From JAFGAS01 sp963809875 (GTDB lineage Bacteria; Desulfobacterota; Zymogenia; Zymogenales; Zymogenaceae): a stretch of DNA of 64,000 bases. The notes under the pieces were generated by a model. That model saw nothing but the letters and a program-made list of their open reading frames with translations, ran no database searches and was not told the DNA's origin. A program made the position numbers and the translations under genes. Numbering within the stretch: position 1 is the first letter of the stretch; the number at the start of each line of letters is the position of its first letter. The stretch lies in contig CAWELC010000006.1 in NCBI GenBank assembly GCA_963809875.1, positions 514,875-578,874 of the forward strand, given 5' to 3'. Positions 52,725 through 62,215 of this stretch are shown in pieces.

Positions 52725-53622
52725 ATGCTCGAGCCGATCGCCGATTCGATTACGCTTGCCCGCGGCAAGCTCAACGGCCGCTTTCCCTACTCCCACTCGG
52801 TGGTTATCCAGACGGGGCCGCCGGGGCGGTGCTCCTGGACACCGGCTGCGGGGCCGAGGCCATCCGGGAGATCAAGAACACATATACCGATACGCGCCGT
52901 CATAAACTCCCACGGCCACCCCGACCACTCGTCGGGAAACGGGGCCTTTGACGGTTCGGTCACCGTCCACATGCCCGCAGAAGGCTTCGATTCGGGGGGA
53001 AACATCCGGGCGCTGGCCGACCGCCTGGCCGAGCCGGGGGAGCTTGCCGCCTACTGGAAAGACTGGGTCGAACGGACGATGGGATTTATCGACCGGCGGC
53101 CCGACGCGGCCTACCGGGAAGGTTCCGAGTTCGTCTTTGCCGACGTCCGTCTGGTGGCGCTGCACACCCCGGGCCATACCATCGACCACTACTGCCTCTG
53201 GGAGCCCGACCGGAAGATCCTCTTTTCCTTCGACTACGACCTGACCCCCTTCGGCCCCTGGTACGGCCACCGCGAGTCGGATATCGAGGCCTTCAAGGCG
53301 TCTCTGCGCCGGCTCATGGAGCTGGATATCCGCCTGCTGGTCTCCGGCCACCGCGACGTGATGACCGGGGGGATCAGCTGAGGGATTTGCCCGATACCTT
53401 GGGGTCTTCGATCGCCGGGAGGACAAAATCGCCGCGCTGCTGGCGGCGACTCCCCGGTCGCTGGCGGATCTCGTGGAGGCCGCCCCGATCTACGGGTCGT
53501 TTCCCTACGCCGAGCCGCTGCTGCGCTACTGGGAGGGGATGATGATCGAAAAGCATCTGACGGGGATGATGGGCTCGGGACGGGTTAGCCTCGGGGACGA
53601 CGGGAGATACCGGGCCTCTTAG
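52725..53622 (+). CDS. MBL-fold metallo-hydrolase (three frameshifts)
   Basis: About 298 residues. Metal motif SHGHPDHS near residue 60, LHTPGHTIDHY near 147 and FSFDYDLTPFG near 167 followed by VSGHRDV near 207 give the standard His/Asp ligands. AVLLDTGCGAEAI lies in a second frame between about 52818 and 52895, and the C-terminal helical part (YLGVFDRREDKIAALLAATP) starts after a shift near 53380, ending at 53622. It begins 20 bp after the Fe-S gene, so the two probably form a MarR-controlled unit. Substrate unknown. Confidence 0.8.
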
Positions 53623-53656
53623 CGGACATGCCGGTGGGCGGGCCCCGGTGGGAGGG

Positions 53657-55057
53657 TCAGACCCCTTCGGTCTTTCCCTTTTCGAGATACATGGCGCTGT
53701 CGGCGGCCTCGACGAATTCCTCGACGCTCCGGCCCTCGGCCAACACGGCGATGCCGGCGCTGATCCCGATCTCGGGGACGCGCTCCCGGATCGCGCCGAA
53801 GATGCGGGATTTCAGCGCCCGGGCGCCGTCCTCAGTCGTGTTGGGCAGTATGATGGTGAACTCGTCCCCGCCGTACCTGAAGGCGCTGTCGACGGAGCTC
53901 CTGATCATCTGCTGCGTCACCCGCCCCACCTCTCTGAGCACGTCGTCTCCCTTCAGGTGGCCGTGCCTGTCGTTGTACTGCTTGAAGTTGTCCAGATCGA
54001 ACATGATGAGCGACAGCGGGTAGGAGATCCTCCGGGCCCGCTCGACCTCCTGGGCGAGCTTCTCGAAGAAGTGCTGATGGTTAAACAGGCCGGTCAGGCC
54101 GTCGGTGATCGAGAGATTCCGAAGGTCCTCCTCCAGGCGCTTGCGCTCGGTGACGTCTTCGCAAAACCCGACGATGTGAATAATTTCCCCGGCTGCGTCC
54201 CTGACGGGGAAGATGCGGTCGCGGATCCAGCGGATCGACCAGTCGGGCTGGAGGATCCGGTATTCCAGCTCCCGCTCCTTGCCGAAGAAGCTGTCCAGGG
54301 ATTCCTTGACGGCGTCCAGGTCGTCGGGATGGATGACCTCCCGCCAGAGGTCCGGGTTCCGGTAATACTCCTCGGAGGGACGGCCGTATGTCTTGTCGAA
54401 GGCCGGGCTGACGTAGAGCAGCTTCTTTTCGCGATGGGAGTACATCCAGAAGACCTCGGGGATCACCTCGGCTATCGTGCGGAACCTCCGGTCGATGTCG
54501 TCCTTGGTCTTCTCGGCGACGTTGCGCCGCTTTATCTCGGTGTTGAGCCGCTCGTTTATCTCGATGATCTCCGCGGAGCTCTTATTGACCCATTTGCTGA
54601 AAAAGACCAGCTTATCGGTGGTCAGCTTCATCTGCTGTTCAAGCTGCCATTTTTCGCAGATGTCGCGCGCGAAGATGAACACGACGTCCTCGTCACCCAC
54701 CGTTGCCGGGCGCAGGGAGCATTCGACCTTGACGGCGTGTCCGTCCTGATGGGAGAGGGCCGTCCGGAAGGCGTCCGGGGACCCGGCGGCCAGGACCTTG
54801 GCGGAGACCTTCCTGAACGTCGACCGGGCCTCCGGCGTCAGCTGCGCGTCGAACGGATGATCGACGATCGAATCCCTTTGGCGGCCCACCATCCGGACGA
54901 ACGCTTCGTTGGCCGATACCACGTCCCCATCTTTCACGACGACGATCCCGTCGCGATTGAGCTGGTAGGCCGCTTCATCGGTTGTGTTGAAAGCAGGCAT
55001 ATCGTCTTGATCTCGAGCTATAGAGAATGAATATAACTTCTTAGCTGTCCGGTCCAT
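53657..55057 (-). CDS. PAS-PAS-GGDEF diguanylate cyclase
   Basis: 466 residues, no membrane segment. First PAS (about 25-135), coiled-coil linker (135-180), second PAS with PAC (185-305, ending VTERKRLEEDLRNLS), then a GGDEF domain with the intact active site RYGGDEF near 395. The product-inhibition RxxD site five residues upstream is not canonical (Arg is one residue too far), so feedback control may be absent. Cytosolic sensor making c-di-GMP. ATG 55057 has AGGATCACG. The small gene at 55387 precedes it in the same direction. Confidence 0.9.
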   Translation of the reverse strand: MDRTAKKLYSFSIARDQDDMPAFNTTDEAAYQLNRDGIVVVKDGDVVSANEAFVRMVGRQRDSIVDHPFDAQLTPEARSTFRKVSAKVLAAGSPDAFRTALSHQDGHAVKVECSLRPATVGDEDVVFIFARDICEKWQLEQQMKLTTDKLVFFSKWVNKSSAEIIEINERLNTEIKRRNVAEKTKDDIDRRFRTIAEVIPEVFWMYSHREKKLLYVSPAFDKTYGRPSEEYYRNPDLWREVIHPDDLDAVKESLDSFFGKERELEYRILQPDWSIRWIRDRIFPVRDAAGEIIHIVGFCEDVTERKRLEEDLRNLSITDGLTGLFNHQHFFEKLAQEVERARRISYPLSLIMFDLDNFKQYNDRHGHLKGDDVLREVGRVTQQMIRSSVDSAFRYGGDEFTIILPNTTEDGARALKSRIFGAIRERVPEIGISAGIAVLAEGRSVEEFVEAADSAMYLEKGKTEGV

Positions 55058-55123
55058 CGTGATCCTGTCGGCGGCTCAAGAGTCGGGGCGCCGGCCTGTC
55101 GGCAAGAGCGGGTCCGGGCAGGG

Positions 55124-55387
55124 TCAGATCCTGCTTTCGGAGTCGGCCGACTGCATGAGCATGACGTCGACGACGGCAAGCTCATAGAAGGTGTACGCCT
55201 CGTAGATCTCCGGGGATACCTTGCTTTCGTATACCCGTCTGCCCTGCTCGATCTCCTTTTCCAGCATGTTAAACAGGTTGTCGTTCCTCAGGCCCTCTTT
55301 TATCTTCTTTGCATTATAAATGGTGATATCCGAGATGATGGTCCGGGCCAGTCTTCGGGCGAGGTCGCGATCGGTAATCAATTTCAT
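55124..55387 (-). CDS. Small uncharacterised protein
   Basis: 87 residues, helical and charged: MKLITDRDLARRLARTIISD at the start, then NLFNMLEKEIEQGRRVYESK. No cysteines or signal. ATG 55387 has AAGGATATCGG. It lies 66 bp upstream of the diguanylate cyclase gene and points the same way, so may be co-transcribed. I do not recognise a family. Confidence 0.6.
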   Translation of the reverse strand: MKLITDRDLARRLARTIISDITIYNAKKIKEGLRNDNLFNMLEKEIEQGRRVYESKVSPEIYEAYTFYELAVVDVMLMQSADSESRI

Positions 55388-55913
55388 CCGATATCCTTAA
55401 AAATCGTAAAAAAATACACGCATGTATAAGGATAAAGCAATTCATGTGCCAAAACGGACAGCAGCTCCGTCAAACGGGCTCTCTTATCGTGACCTGCGCC
55501 ACTATTTTGTCCTTCTTTGGGCCGATTATGTCTGAATTTTCGATAGAAAGAGGGCTCGCGATGAGCTTGAGGCCGTTGCGTTGCAGAAACGGGGAGGGTG
55601 TTGAATAATATACAAAATTATGTCAACGAGTGGATATGTAAACTCATCATGTGTGGTAGTATAATGATATTAATATCTTAGGTTTGAATGGCATTAGCGG
55701 GCGTTGATGCACACTCATTCGCAGTGTTTCATGAATGCAGCTTGCAACGCCCCGTGAAACGCCCCGGGAGGCGGCGCAGGCTCAGGGAAAACGGGTGGCG
55801 CATCGCGGGGTTGGACGTCGCGATAGAGGCGATATGGGGAGCCGGCGGGGCGCATCGGCCCCAAGCGGGCCGCAATGCTCCGTATGCCCCGTGCCGGGCG
55901 CGCGGACGGAGCA
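55388..55913. other. Intergenic region without supported gene
   Basis: AT-rich 55388-55690 with a palindrome TACA-CGCA-TGTA near 55420 and a TATAAT at 55660-55665, then GC-rich 55700-55913 in which open frames are Arg/Pro-rich and lack ribosome sites. I see no RNA gene. Confidence 0.4.
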
Positions 55914-56821
55914 TCAATCGGTCGGGAGTGTTTTCAAGAAAAAATCGACGACTCGCCGGATATACGCGCCGCGGTCCCTGAAATAGGCGCCGCAGTGATC
56001 GACATCCGGCTCCTCCCAGAGCTCCCTGGGGCAGGTCAGGGCGTCGTATAGCGCCCGCTGCTGGGTCGGGGGGATGACCGAATCTCTTCCGGACACGACC
56101 ACCAGCGCCCGCGCAACGTCCAGGCGCCGCGCGTGCGCCGGGACGTCCAGCCCCCCGATATCGGACCGGAACAGTATCTTGCCCCAGAGCCGCGTGAGGG
56201 CCGGCAGCAGCAGGCCCCGCGTGAGGGGAAAGAGGCTTCCGAGCCGACTCAGGATGAGCCGGTCGGGGTCCTCGAAGGGGGAGTCGAGCACGAGGGCCCG
56301 GACGCGCCGGTTATCGGACGCGGTCAGGATCGCGATCGTGGCCCCCATCGAAAATCCTATCAGGCCGATCCGGGCCCCGGGCAGCCGCGCGGCGGCGTAG
56401 TCCACGGCCGCCCCGGCGTCCACGGCCTCTTGTCGGCCCATCCCCAGCGGCGCACGCTGGCTTTCCCCCCGTCCGCGGAAATCGAACAGCAGCACGTGAA
56501 CGCCCGCCCTGCCAGGCCGCTTCCCACGCCGAGCAGGTCCGATTTGATCCCCGACCTTCCCGTGAGGCCGACGACCACCCGATTTGTCCGCCCCGTCAGC
56601 CACCACCCCGAAAGCCTGACGCCGTCGGGCGTGCTGAAGGAGACAGGCTCAAAGGCGACGCCCGTCTCGAACGGGGTGAAGACGTAGTCGTCGAGGTACG
56701 TCCGCTTCTTCGGGCGGCACAGGTAGATCGCCAGCGCCAGGGAGGCGGCGAGGTTCAGGGCGACGATGACCGCCGCGAAGGTAGCCAGGGTATCCAGGAT
56801 AAAGGAGTATATCGGAGCGAT
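55914..56821 (-). CDS. Membrane-anchored alpha/beta hydrolase (frameshift near 56525)
   Basis: About 300 residues when joined. An N-terminal membrane helix (FAAVIVALNLAASLALAIYL) lies in one frame, continuing through DDYVFTPFETGVAFEPVSF and NRVVVGLTGRSGIKSD; then the frame changes near 56525 to VHVLLFDFRGRGES. Nucleophile elbow GFSMG, acid in VVSGRDSVIPP and His in DVDHCG form the triad. No valid start codon is seen in the first frame at 56821, so the start is unresolved and another indel may be present. Serine hydrolase of unknown substrate. Confidence 0.72.
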
Positions 56822-57033
56822 ATGCGTACCTCACCATCTCAGAGGAGAAAATAGCGCCCGGCAGCGCCGGGAATGAGTGTGCCCGGGACCCGGCCGCCGG
56901 GCACGGCGATTCTTCGATCCCCCCCGCGCCCGCGGCACGCGCCCCGATCGGTTTGTCACCGATTATATCACAATTGTCCAATAACGCCCGTCGGTTTTCC
57001 GGCTCAAAAAAATGACCGCGAGTAGAATTTGGC

Positions 57034-57080
57034 TTGACAAACGATGGGTAATATCATAGAGTTTGATTGACAAATCAATC
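57034..57080 (+). promoter_or_regulatory. tetR promoter and operator
   Basis: TTGACA (57034-57039), 17-bp spacer, TAGAGT (57057-57062), then an inverted repeat GATTGA-CAAA-TCAATC (57065-57080) at the expected transcription start. Suggests autorepression of the TetR-acyl-CoA dehydrogenase unit. The stretch 56822-57033 otherwise shows no gene. Confidence 0.65.
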
Positions 57081-57126
57081 TATATGCGAATCGTCTCGGC
57101 CCGACCTTGCTTTTATCAGAAAAGAG

Positions 57127-57777
57127 ATGACACGCTTTATGACACAGAAACGAAACACGACAGACCAGACCGATCAGCTCGCCGAATACCCGGAAAAGAC
57201 CGACCTCATCCTCGACGCCGCCGTGAAGGTCTTTGCCGATAAGGGATATTACGGCGCCCGGGTCTCCGATATCGCCCAGGAGGCGGGGATCGCGTACGGG
57301 CTTGTCTATCACTACTTCAAGAACAAAGAGGATCTCCTCATCTCGATCTTTCGAACCCGCTGGAGCCAGTTCGACCAGGCCGTGAGAAGGATCATGGAGG
57401 AGAAGGACGACCCGCGCCAGATGATACATTCGATCGTCACGTTCCTCTTTCACTCCTACAAGAACAACCCGAAGATGATCGAGGTCATGATCCTTGACGT
57501 CGCCAAGAGCACCCGCTTCTTCAACGGTGAAAACATCAAACAGTTTACGGATCTCTTTGCCCTGATATCCGAAATTGTGCTCCGGGGGCAACAGCAGGGG
57601 ATATTCAAGAAAGACCTCGATGCCAAGCTGGCCTCGTACTGCCTGTACGGAGCGGTGGAGCGGATCATGCTCCGATGGATATTGGAGGATAAGAAAGGCA
57701 TCTCCGACCAGGAGGCGCGGTCGGCCACCGAGATGGTCACGACCATTATCCTTTCCGGTCTTGAGCAAAACGGTTAG
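57127..57777 (+). CDS. TetR-family transcriptional regulator
   Basis: 216 residues from ATG 57127 (ATG 57139 is also possible; the upstream frame to TTG 57067 overlaps the operator). Helix-turn-helix: KTDLILDAAVKVFADKGYYG and VSDIAQEAGIAYGLVYHYFK. The C-terminal ligand domain is typical of FadR/AcrR-like TetR proteins that sense acyl-CoAs. It lies 14 bp before an acyl-CoA dehydrogenase gene, so control of fatty-acyl degradation is the natural inference. Confidence 0.9.
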   Translation: MTRFMTQKRNTTDQTDQLAEYPEKTDLILDAAVKVFADKGYYGARVSDIAQEAGIAYGLVYHYFKNKEDLLISIFRTRWSQFDQAVRRIMEEKDDPRQMIHSIVTFLFHSYKNNPKMIEVMILDVAKSTRFFNGENIKQFTDLFALISEIVLRGQQQGIFKKDLDAKLASYCLYGAVERIMLRWILEDKKGISDQEARSATEMVTTIILSGLEQNG

Positions 57778-57791
57778 CAGAGGAGGGTTTC

Positions 57792-58940
57792 ATGGATTTC
57801 TCGTTTACGGACGAACAGCTTGCCTTCAAGGATCAGGTCCTCAAATTCTCTCAAAAGGAAATAGCACCCCTGGCGGAGGAATATGATTACAGGGGCGAGT
57901 GGTGTTGGGAGTCGTGGAAGAAGATGGGCGAGTTTGGGCTGCTGGGCCTCCACTTCCCCGAGGAATACGGCGGCTCCGGGGCCGACGTGGTTACCGCGTG
58001 TCTGGCCGCCGAGGCCCTCGCGGAGGGGGGCGCGGACGGTGGGTTGACGTTGTCGTGGGGGGCGCATACCTATCTCTCGGCCGATACCATCTTCCAGCAC
58101 GGGAACCTCGATCAGAAGAAACGGTACGTGCCCAAGATGGCCACGGGCGAGTGGGTGGGGTGCATGGCCCTCACCGAGCCGAACGCCGGGTCCGACGCCG
58201 CCTCCATCGCCACGACGGCGGTCAAGAAGGGGGACCGGTGGATCCTCAACGGGACCAAGATGTTCATCACCAACGGCCCCATCGCCGACGTCTGTGTCTG
58301 CTACGCCGTCACCGATAAGGAAAAGAAGCACATGGGGATCTCGGCGTTTATCGTCGAGAAAGGGTTCAAGGGTTTTTCGGTGAGCAAGACCCTCAAGAAG
58401 ATGGGGGTCAAGACCTCCACGACGGCCGAGCTCGTCTTCGAGGACTGCGAGGTCCCCGAGGAAAACCAGCTGGGCACGCTCAACAACGGGTTCCCGATGA
58501 CACTCCAGACGCTCGAGTGGGACCGCTCGGCGCTGCTGGCCCCCTTCGTGGGGGGGATGGAATTCATCCTTAAGCAGTCCAGCCAGTACGCCAAACAGCG
58601 TGTCCAGTTCGGCAAGCCGATCAGCGAATTTCAGGCCATCCAGAAGAAGCTGGCCGATATCAAGTGTTTCATCGAGGCGGCCAGGCTCCTGGTCTACCGC
58701 GTCGCCTGGAACAAGGATCAGGGCAAATCCATTAACCATATGGAGGCGGCCTGCGCCAAGCTCTGGGTGGGCGACTGGGGAATGCCCGCGATCTCGGAGG
58801 CCGTCCAGATTCACGGCGGCTACGGGTTCATGCACGAATATCCGGTGGAGCGGGTCTTCAGGGATACGAAGCTGGCGCAGCTCGGCGGCGGCACCTCGGA
58901 GATCCAGCGGTTTATCATCTCCAGACTCCTGTTGGCATAG
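57792..58940 (+). CDS. Acyl-CoA dehydrogenase 1
   Basis: 382 residues, full-length. MALTEPNAGSDAAS (about residue 123) and the FAD-binding WILNGTKMFITNGP near 155 are standard; the C-terminal domain has VQIHGGYGFMHEYPVERVFRD near 340. The catalytic base is expected in the C-terminal helix region at the Glu or equivalent of this branch (GGGTSEIQR follows). ATG 57792 with AGAGGAGGG. Start of a TetR-controlled operon; acts with an electron-transfer flavoprotein not encoded here. Confidence 0.93.
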   Translation: MDFSFTDEQLAFKDQVLKFSQKEIAPLAEEYDYRGEWCWESWKKMGEFGLLGLHFPEEYGGSGADVVTACLAAEALAEGGADGGLTLSWGAHTYLSADTIFQHGNLDQKKRYVPKMATGEWVGCMALTEPNAGSDAASIATTAVKKGDRWILNGTKMFITNGPIADVCVCYAVTDKEKKHMGISAFIVEKGFKGFSVSKTLKKMGVKTSTTAELVFEDCEVPEENQLGTLNNGFPMTLQTLEWDRSALLAPFVGGMEFILKQSSQYAKQRVQFGKPISEFQAIQKKLADIKCFIEAARLLVYRVAWNKDQGKSINHMEAACAKLWVGDWGMPAISEAVQIHGGYGFMHEYPVERVFRDTKLAQLGGGTSEIQRFIISRLLLA

Positions 58941-58949
58941 GGGGACAAA

Positions 58950-60120
58950 ATGGATTACGCATTAACGAAGGAACAGTTGGCCCTGCAGGATTCTTTCAGG
59001 AAGTTCTGCGAGAAAGAGATAAAACCGAACGCCGAGATCCTGGACAAGGCCGGAGTCCAGACAAGGTCGTGGAAATCCTCAAAAAGAATTTGAAGAAGCT
59101 GGCCGAGATCGGCTACACCGGCCTCTTTCATGACGAGAAGTACGGCGGGACCGCTAAAGACCTCGTCACCCAGAGTGTGGCGCAGGAGGAGCTGGCCAAG
59201 GTGTGCGCCTCGACCTATCTTTCGGTCGGCGCCAGCGTCGGCCTGTGCGGAATTCCCATCGCCATCTTCGGCACGGAAGAACAGAAAAAGAAATACCTCC
59301 CCGGGCTGATCACCACCGACCTCGTCGGCTGCTTCGGCCTCACCGAGCCGGAAGCGGGATCGGACGCCATCAGCATAAAGACCACGGCCGTCAAGAAGGG
59401 AAAGAGCTGGGTGCTCAACGGATCCAAGATGTTTATCACCAACGGCTCCATTGCCGACGTCGCCGTCGTCATGGCCAAGACCGACCCGACCGGCGGCAAG
59501 GGGAGAAACGTCTCCTCGTTCATCGTCGAAAAGGGGACAAAGGGGTTCAAGGCCGGAAAACCGATGGACAAGATGGGCTACCGCGGATCACCCACCGCCG
59601 AGCTGATCTTCGAGGAGTGCGAGATCCCCGCCGGCAATCTCCTGGGGGTCGAAAACGAGGGATTCATGCAGGCCATGAAGACCCTCGAGTACGGAAGGAT
59701 CGGGATGGCGATGGTCTGCCTGGGCGTTTCCATGGCGTGCATGGAAGAGTCGATCAAGTACGCCAAGGAGCGCGTTCAGTTCGGGCGCCCCATCTCCAAG
59801 TTCCAGATGATCAGCTTCAAAATCGCCGACATGAAGCTGTTGACGGACGTCGGCGCGCCTGTTGATCTACAAGGCGGCCTGGCTCAAGGAAAACAACGAT
59901 CCCGGCGCGGCCACCATGGCCTCCATCGCCAAGCTCGTGTCCTCGGAGACATCCACCCAGATATCCAGCATGGCGGTGCAGATCCACGGCGGCTACGGCT
60001 ACATCAAGGAGTATCCCGGTCGAGCGGCTCTACCGCGACGCCAAGCTGGGCGAGATCGGCGAGGGGACCTCGGAGATCCAGCGCATCCTGATCGCGCGGG
60101 ACGTGCTGGCGAAATACTAA
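58950..60120 (+). CDS. Acyl-CoA dehydrogenase 2 (three frameshifts)
   Basis: About 389 residues when joined. MDYALTKEQLALQDSFRKFC in the first frame, then from about 59060 KNLKKLAEIGYTGLFHDEKY, the LTEPEAGSDAIS motif near 129 and SWVLNGSKMFITNG; from about 59855 LIYKAAWLKENNDPG with VQIHGGYGYIKEYP; and from about 60015 VERLYRDAKLGEIGEGTSEI ending at 60120. All conserved blocks are present, so the breaks are probably read errors. It starts 9 bp after acyl-CoA dehydrogenase 1. Confidence 0.85.
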
Positions 60121-60195
60121 CGAGCGGGAATCGGAAGTCCCGTCCGGGGCTGCGTGTGCCTGTCTGTCATATCCGGTGCAGCCTTCCCAGATAGT

Positions 60196-60225
60196 AAAAA
60201 GGGGCGACAAATGTCGCCCCTTTTT
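60196..60225. terminator. Bidirectional terminator
   Basis: Arms GGGGCGACA (60201-60209) and TGTCGCCCC (60212-60220) with five As before and five Ts after, so it can end both the acyl-CoA dehydrogenase operon and the convergent beta-barrel gene 2. Confidence 0.9.
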
Positions 60226-60246
60226 CATTTCCATTCCTGATGCGGA

Positions 60247-62033
60247 CTATTTCATCGTCATCGGCTCGAGCTTGGGCTCGATCACGGGTGCGGGCGGCGT
60301 TACCGGAGGCGTCGCCACCGGGCAGCCGAACTCGTAGGTGACCGAAAGGAGGCCGCCCCAGTCCCAGCCGTGGGACTCGTATCCCATGTCGAAGGGGCCG
60401 CCGTAGAAGAGCGCCGGTCGGAAGGCAAGGGGGAAGCCCTCAAGGCCGCTGGAGTCCCCGTCCATGTCGTAGTCGAGGTTATTCAGCGGGATCTTTACCA
60501 TGCCGCCCAGCGCCACGGAAAGATGGTCCATCGGCGTGAGGGTGAGGTGCGTGGAAAGCGTCAGATCCTGGTACATATCCCGGTCGTCCGCCGTGATCAG
60601 GAGCTTCTGGGGACCAATATACTCAATGGCGTCGGTGAGGGTCGTGTATATCTCGCGGTGTCCCCAGCCGATGTCGTACCGTGCTCCGAGGTCGGCGGCC
60701 AGCATCGGGGAAAATTCCTTCTCATAAACGACGGCCAGAGACAGGATATCCCGGCGCTCCCTGTCCCGCCGGTCGAACGCGGTAAATGAGGGTCCGGCGG
60801 GCGAGTCAGGCTGCGCCAGTCCGTAGTTGTTCCTGAGGTCTCGGTGGGTGTAGGACAGGAGGCCCGAGAGGGTGCCCCAGCCGGCGCTAAACTTCACGCC
60901 CGCCCCGGCGCCGATGTCCCACCCGATGTCGTTATACTCGTACTCGATCGGCGGCGCTAAGCCATCCAGGCCGAACTCCAGCAGGGTGAACGGCGTGAAA
61001 AACCCCTCGGGGAATCCGCCTACTTTCCAGCCGAAATCACGGTAGTTGAAGGCGACAAACATCGGCACGGAAAGGGCGTCCGACAGGGTGAGCTCGGGGT
61101 TCACCTTCGCGCTCATGTCCCATCCGCTCAGCTCGGACGAGTTGAAGTCCTCGGTATAGGCCATTTCGGGGTCGCGGAAGAGGAAGGTGGCGAGGTTGCC
61201 GGTGAAGCTCTCAAAATAGGCCGAGTCTTTCTGGACGTCGCCCATGTAGAAGCCTGCCTCCAGCGAGGCGTCTATTGTAAGCATCGCCGACGGCTTCATC
61301 GATATCCCGAAGACGGGGCCGAGGCGGTAGTATCTCAGCACGAGGTTGCGGTCGATATCGGCGCTCTCCGTCCCGGTCGACCAGGGCGCCGTTGCTGACG
61401 CCGAAGCCGACCATATTGCTTTCGTACCGGTCACGGGTGTAGCCGAACTTCAGCCCCGCGCCGAAGGTGACCTTGTCGGTAAAGGCGCTGGACACCAGCA
61501 GCGACCCGCTGAAGGTATGGCCGTTGAAATTCTCTTCCGTCGACCCGTTGAAAAAGCCGTAGTCGGTTACGCCGAACCGCTGAATGTTATCGGCGAAGTC
61601 GCCCTCGCCGCTGACGCGGTTCCACCGGTAACCGAAGATCGCCGCGAGGTTCGCGCGGTCGTTGAGCTTGAGCGCAAACCCGACGTCCGCGCCCAGGCCG
61701 TGGGCGTAGTAGTCCGACTCCGAGGCCCTCCTGCTGAAGGCGGGCGGATCCGAGAAAGAGCGGAGCCGTCCGACGGCGTCAGACGAGATGTGACGGTAGC
61801 CGCCGAGATAGTAGACATCGCCGATAAACTCATAAGGGCAATCGAGGCTCAAGCAGGGCCGGGTTGTCCCTGAAGTCCAGGTTCCAGAGCGCCGCGTCGT
61901 ATCGGGGCATGACTCTCGACATGTCCACAACGGTCGGCTCGGTCAGGTAGAGCTCGTCCTGAGCCGGGGCGGACATGACCAGGGCCGCCATCGATAGCGT
62001 CGTCAGGGCCAGGATGACTGCCAACTTCTTCAT
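60247..62033 (-). CDS. Outer-membrane beta-barrel protein, copy 2 (two frameshifts)
   Basis: 594 residues when joined. Sec signal (MKKLAVILALTTLSMAALVM, cleavage after SAPA), MPRYDAALWNLDFRDNPALL, the LDCPYEFIGDVYYLGG block, a long barrel, and the tail YEFGCPVATPPVTPPAP ending EPMTMK. Compared with copy 3, one extra base near 61853 and one near 61380 break the frame (span 1787 bp, two over). The N-terminal half is nearly identical to copy 3 while the C-terminal half differs. Strong Shine-Dalgarno AGGAGGTG before ATG 62033. Confidence 0.82.
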
Positions 62034-62111
62034 GTTAATAACACCTCCTATATGTGACCATGGCTATACAGTTTAAACCGCGAATAGATTTTGTCAACCT
62101 AAATAATTAGG
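62034..62111 (-). promoter_or_regulatory. Leader and probable promoter of beta-barrel gene 2
   Basis: On the - strand TTGACA (62097-62092) lies 59 bp before the start and is preceded by a palindrome CCTAA-TTAT-TTAGG (62111-62098). No good -10 is seen at 17 bp; a TATAGC lies at 23 bp. The 23 bp before the start codon are identical to those of copy 3. Confidence 0.4.
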
Positions 62112-62164
62112 ATTTTTTAATTACTTTTACGGACGGTAATAAATAAGTATCTCAAAGGCTCACT

Positions 62165-62190
62165 AAAAAAGGGGCGGCTGGCGCCGCCCC
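62165..62190 (-). terminator. Terminator of beta-barrel gene 3
   Basis: Arms GGGGCGGC (62171-62178) and GCCGCCCC (62183-62190) with a 4-nt loop; on the - strand followed by TTTTTT. It is 26 bp after the stop of copy 3. Confidence 0.88.
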
Positions 62191-62215
62191 TGATGTCATT
62201 GACGATCTGATACGA

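Noticed and set aside
55688..55981. Open frame of 97 codons on + strand and an overlapping - strand frame at 55729-55917
   Set aside because: Arg/Pro/Gly-rich translations, no ribosome site, no recognisable motif, and the + frame runs into the hydrolase gene on the other strand; likely GC-rich non-coding sequence.
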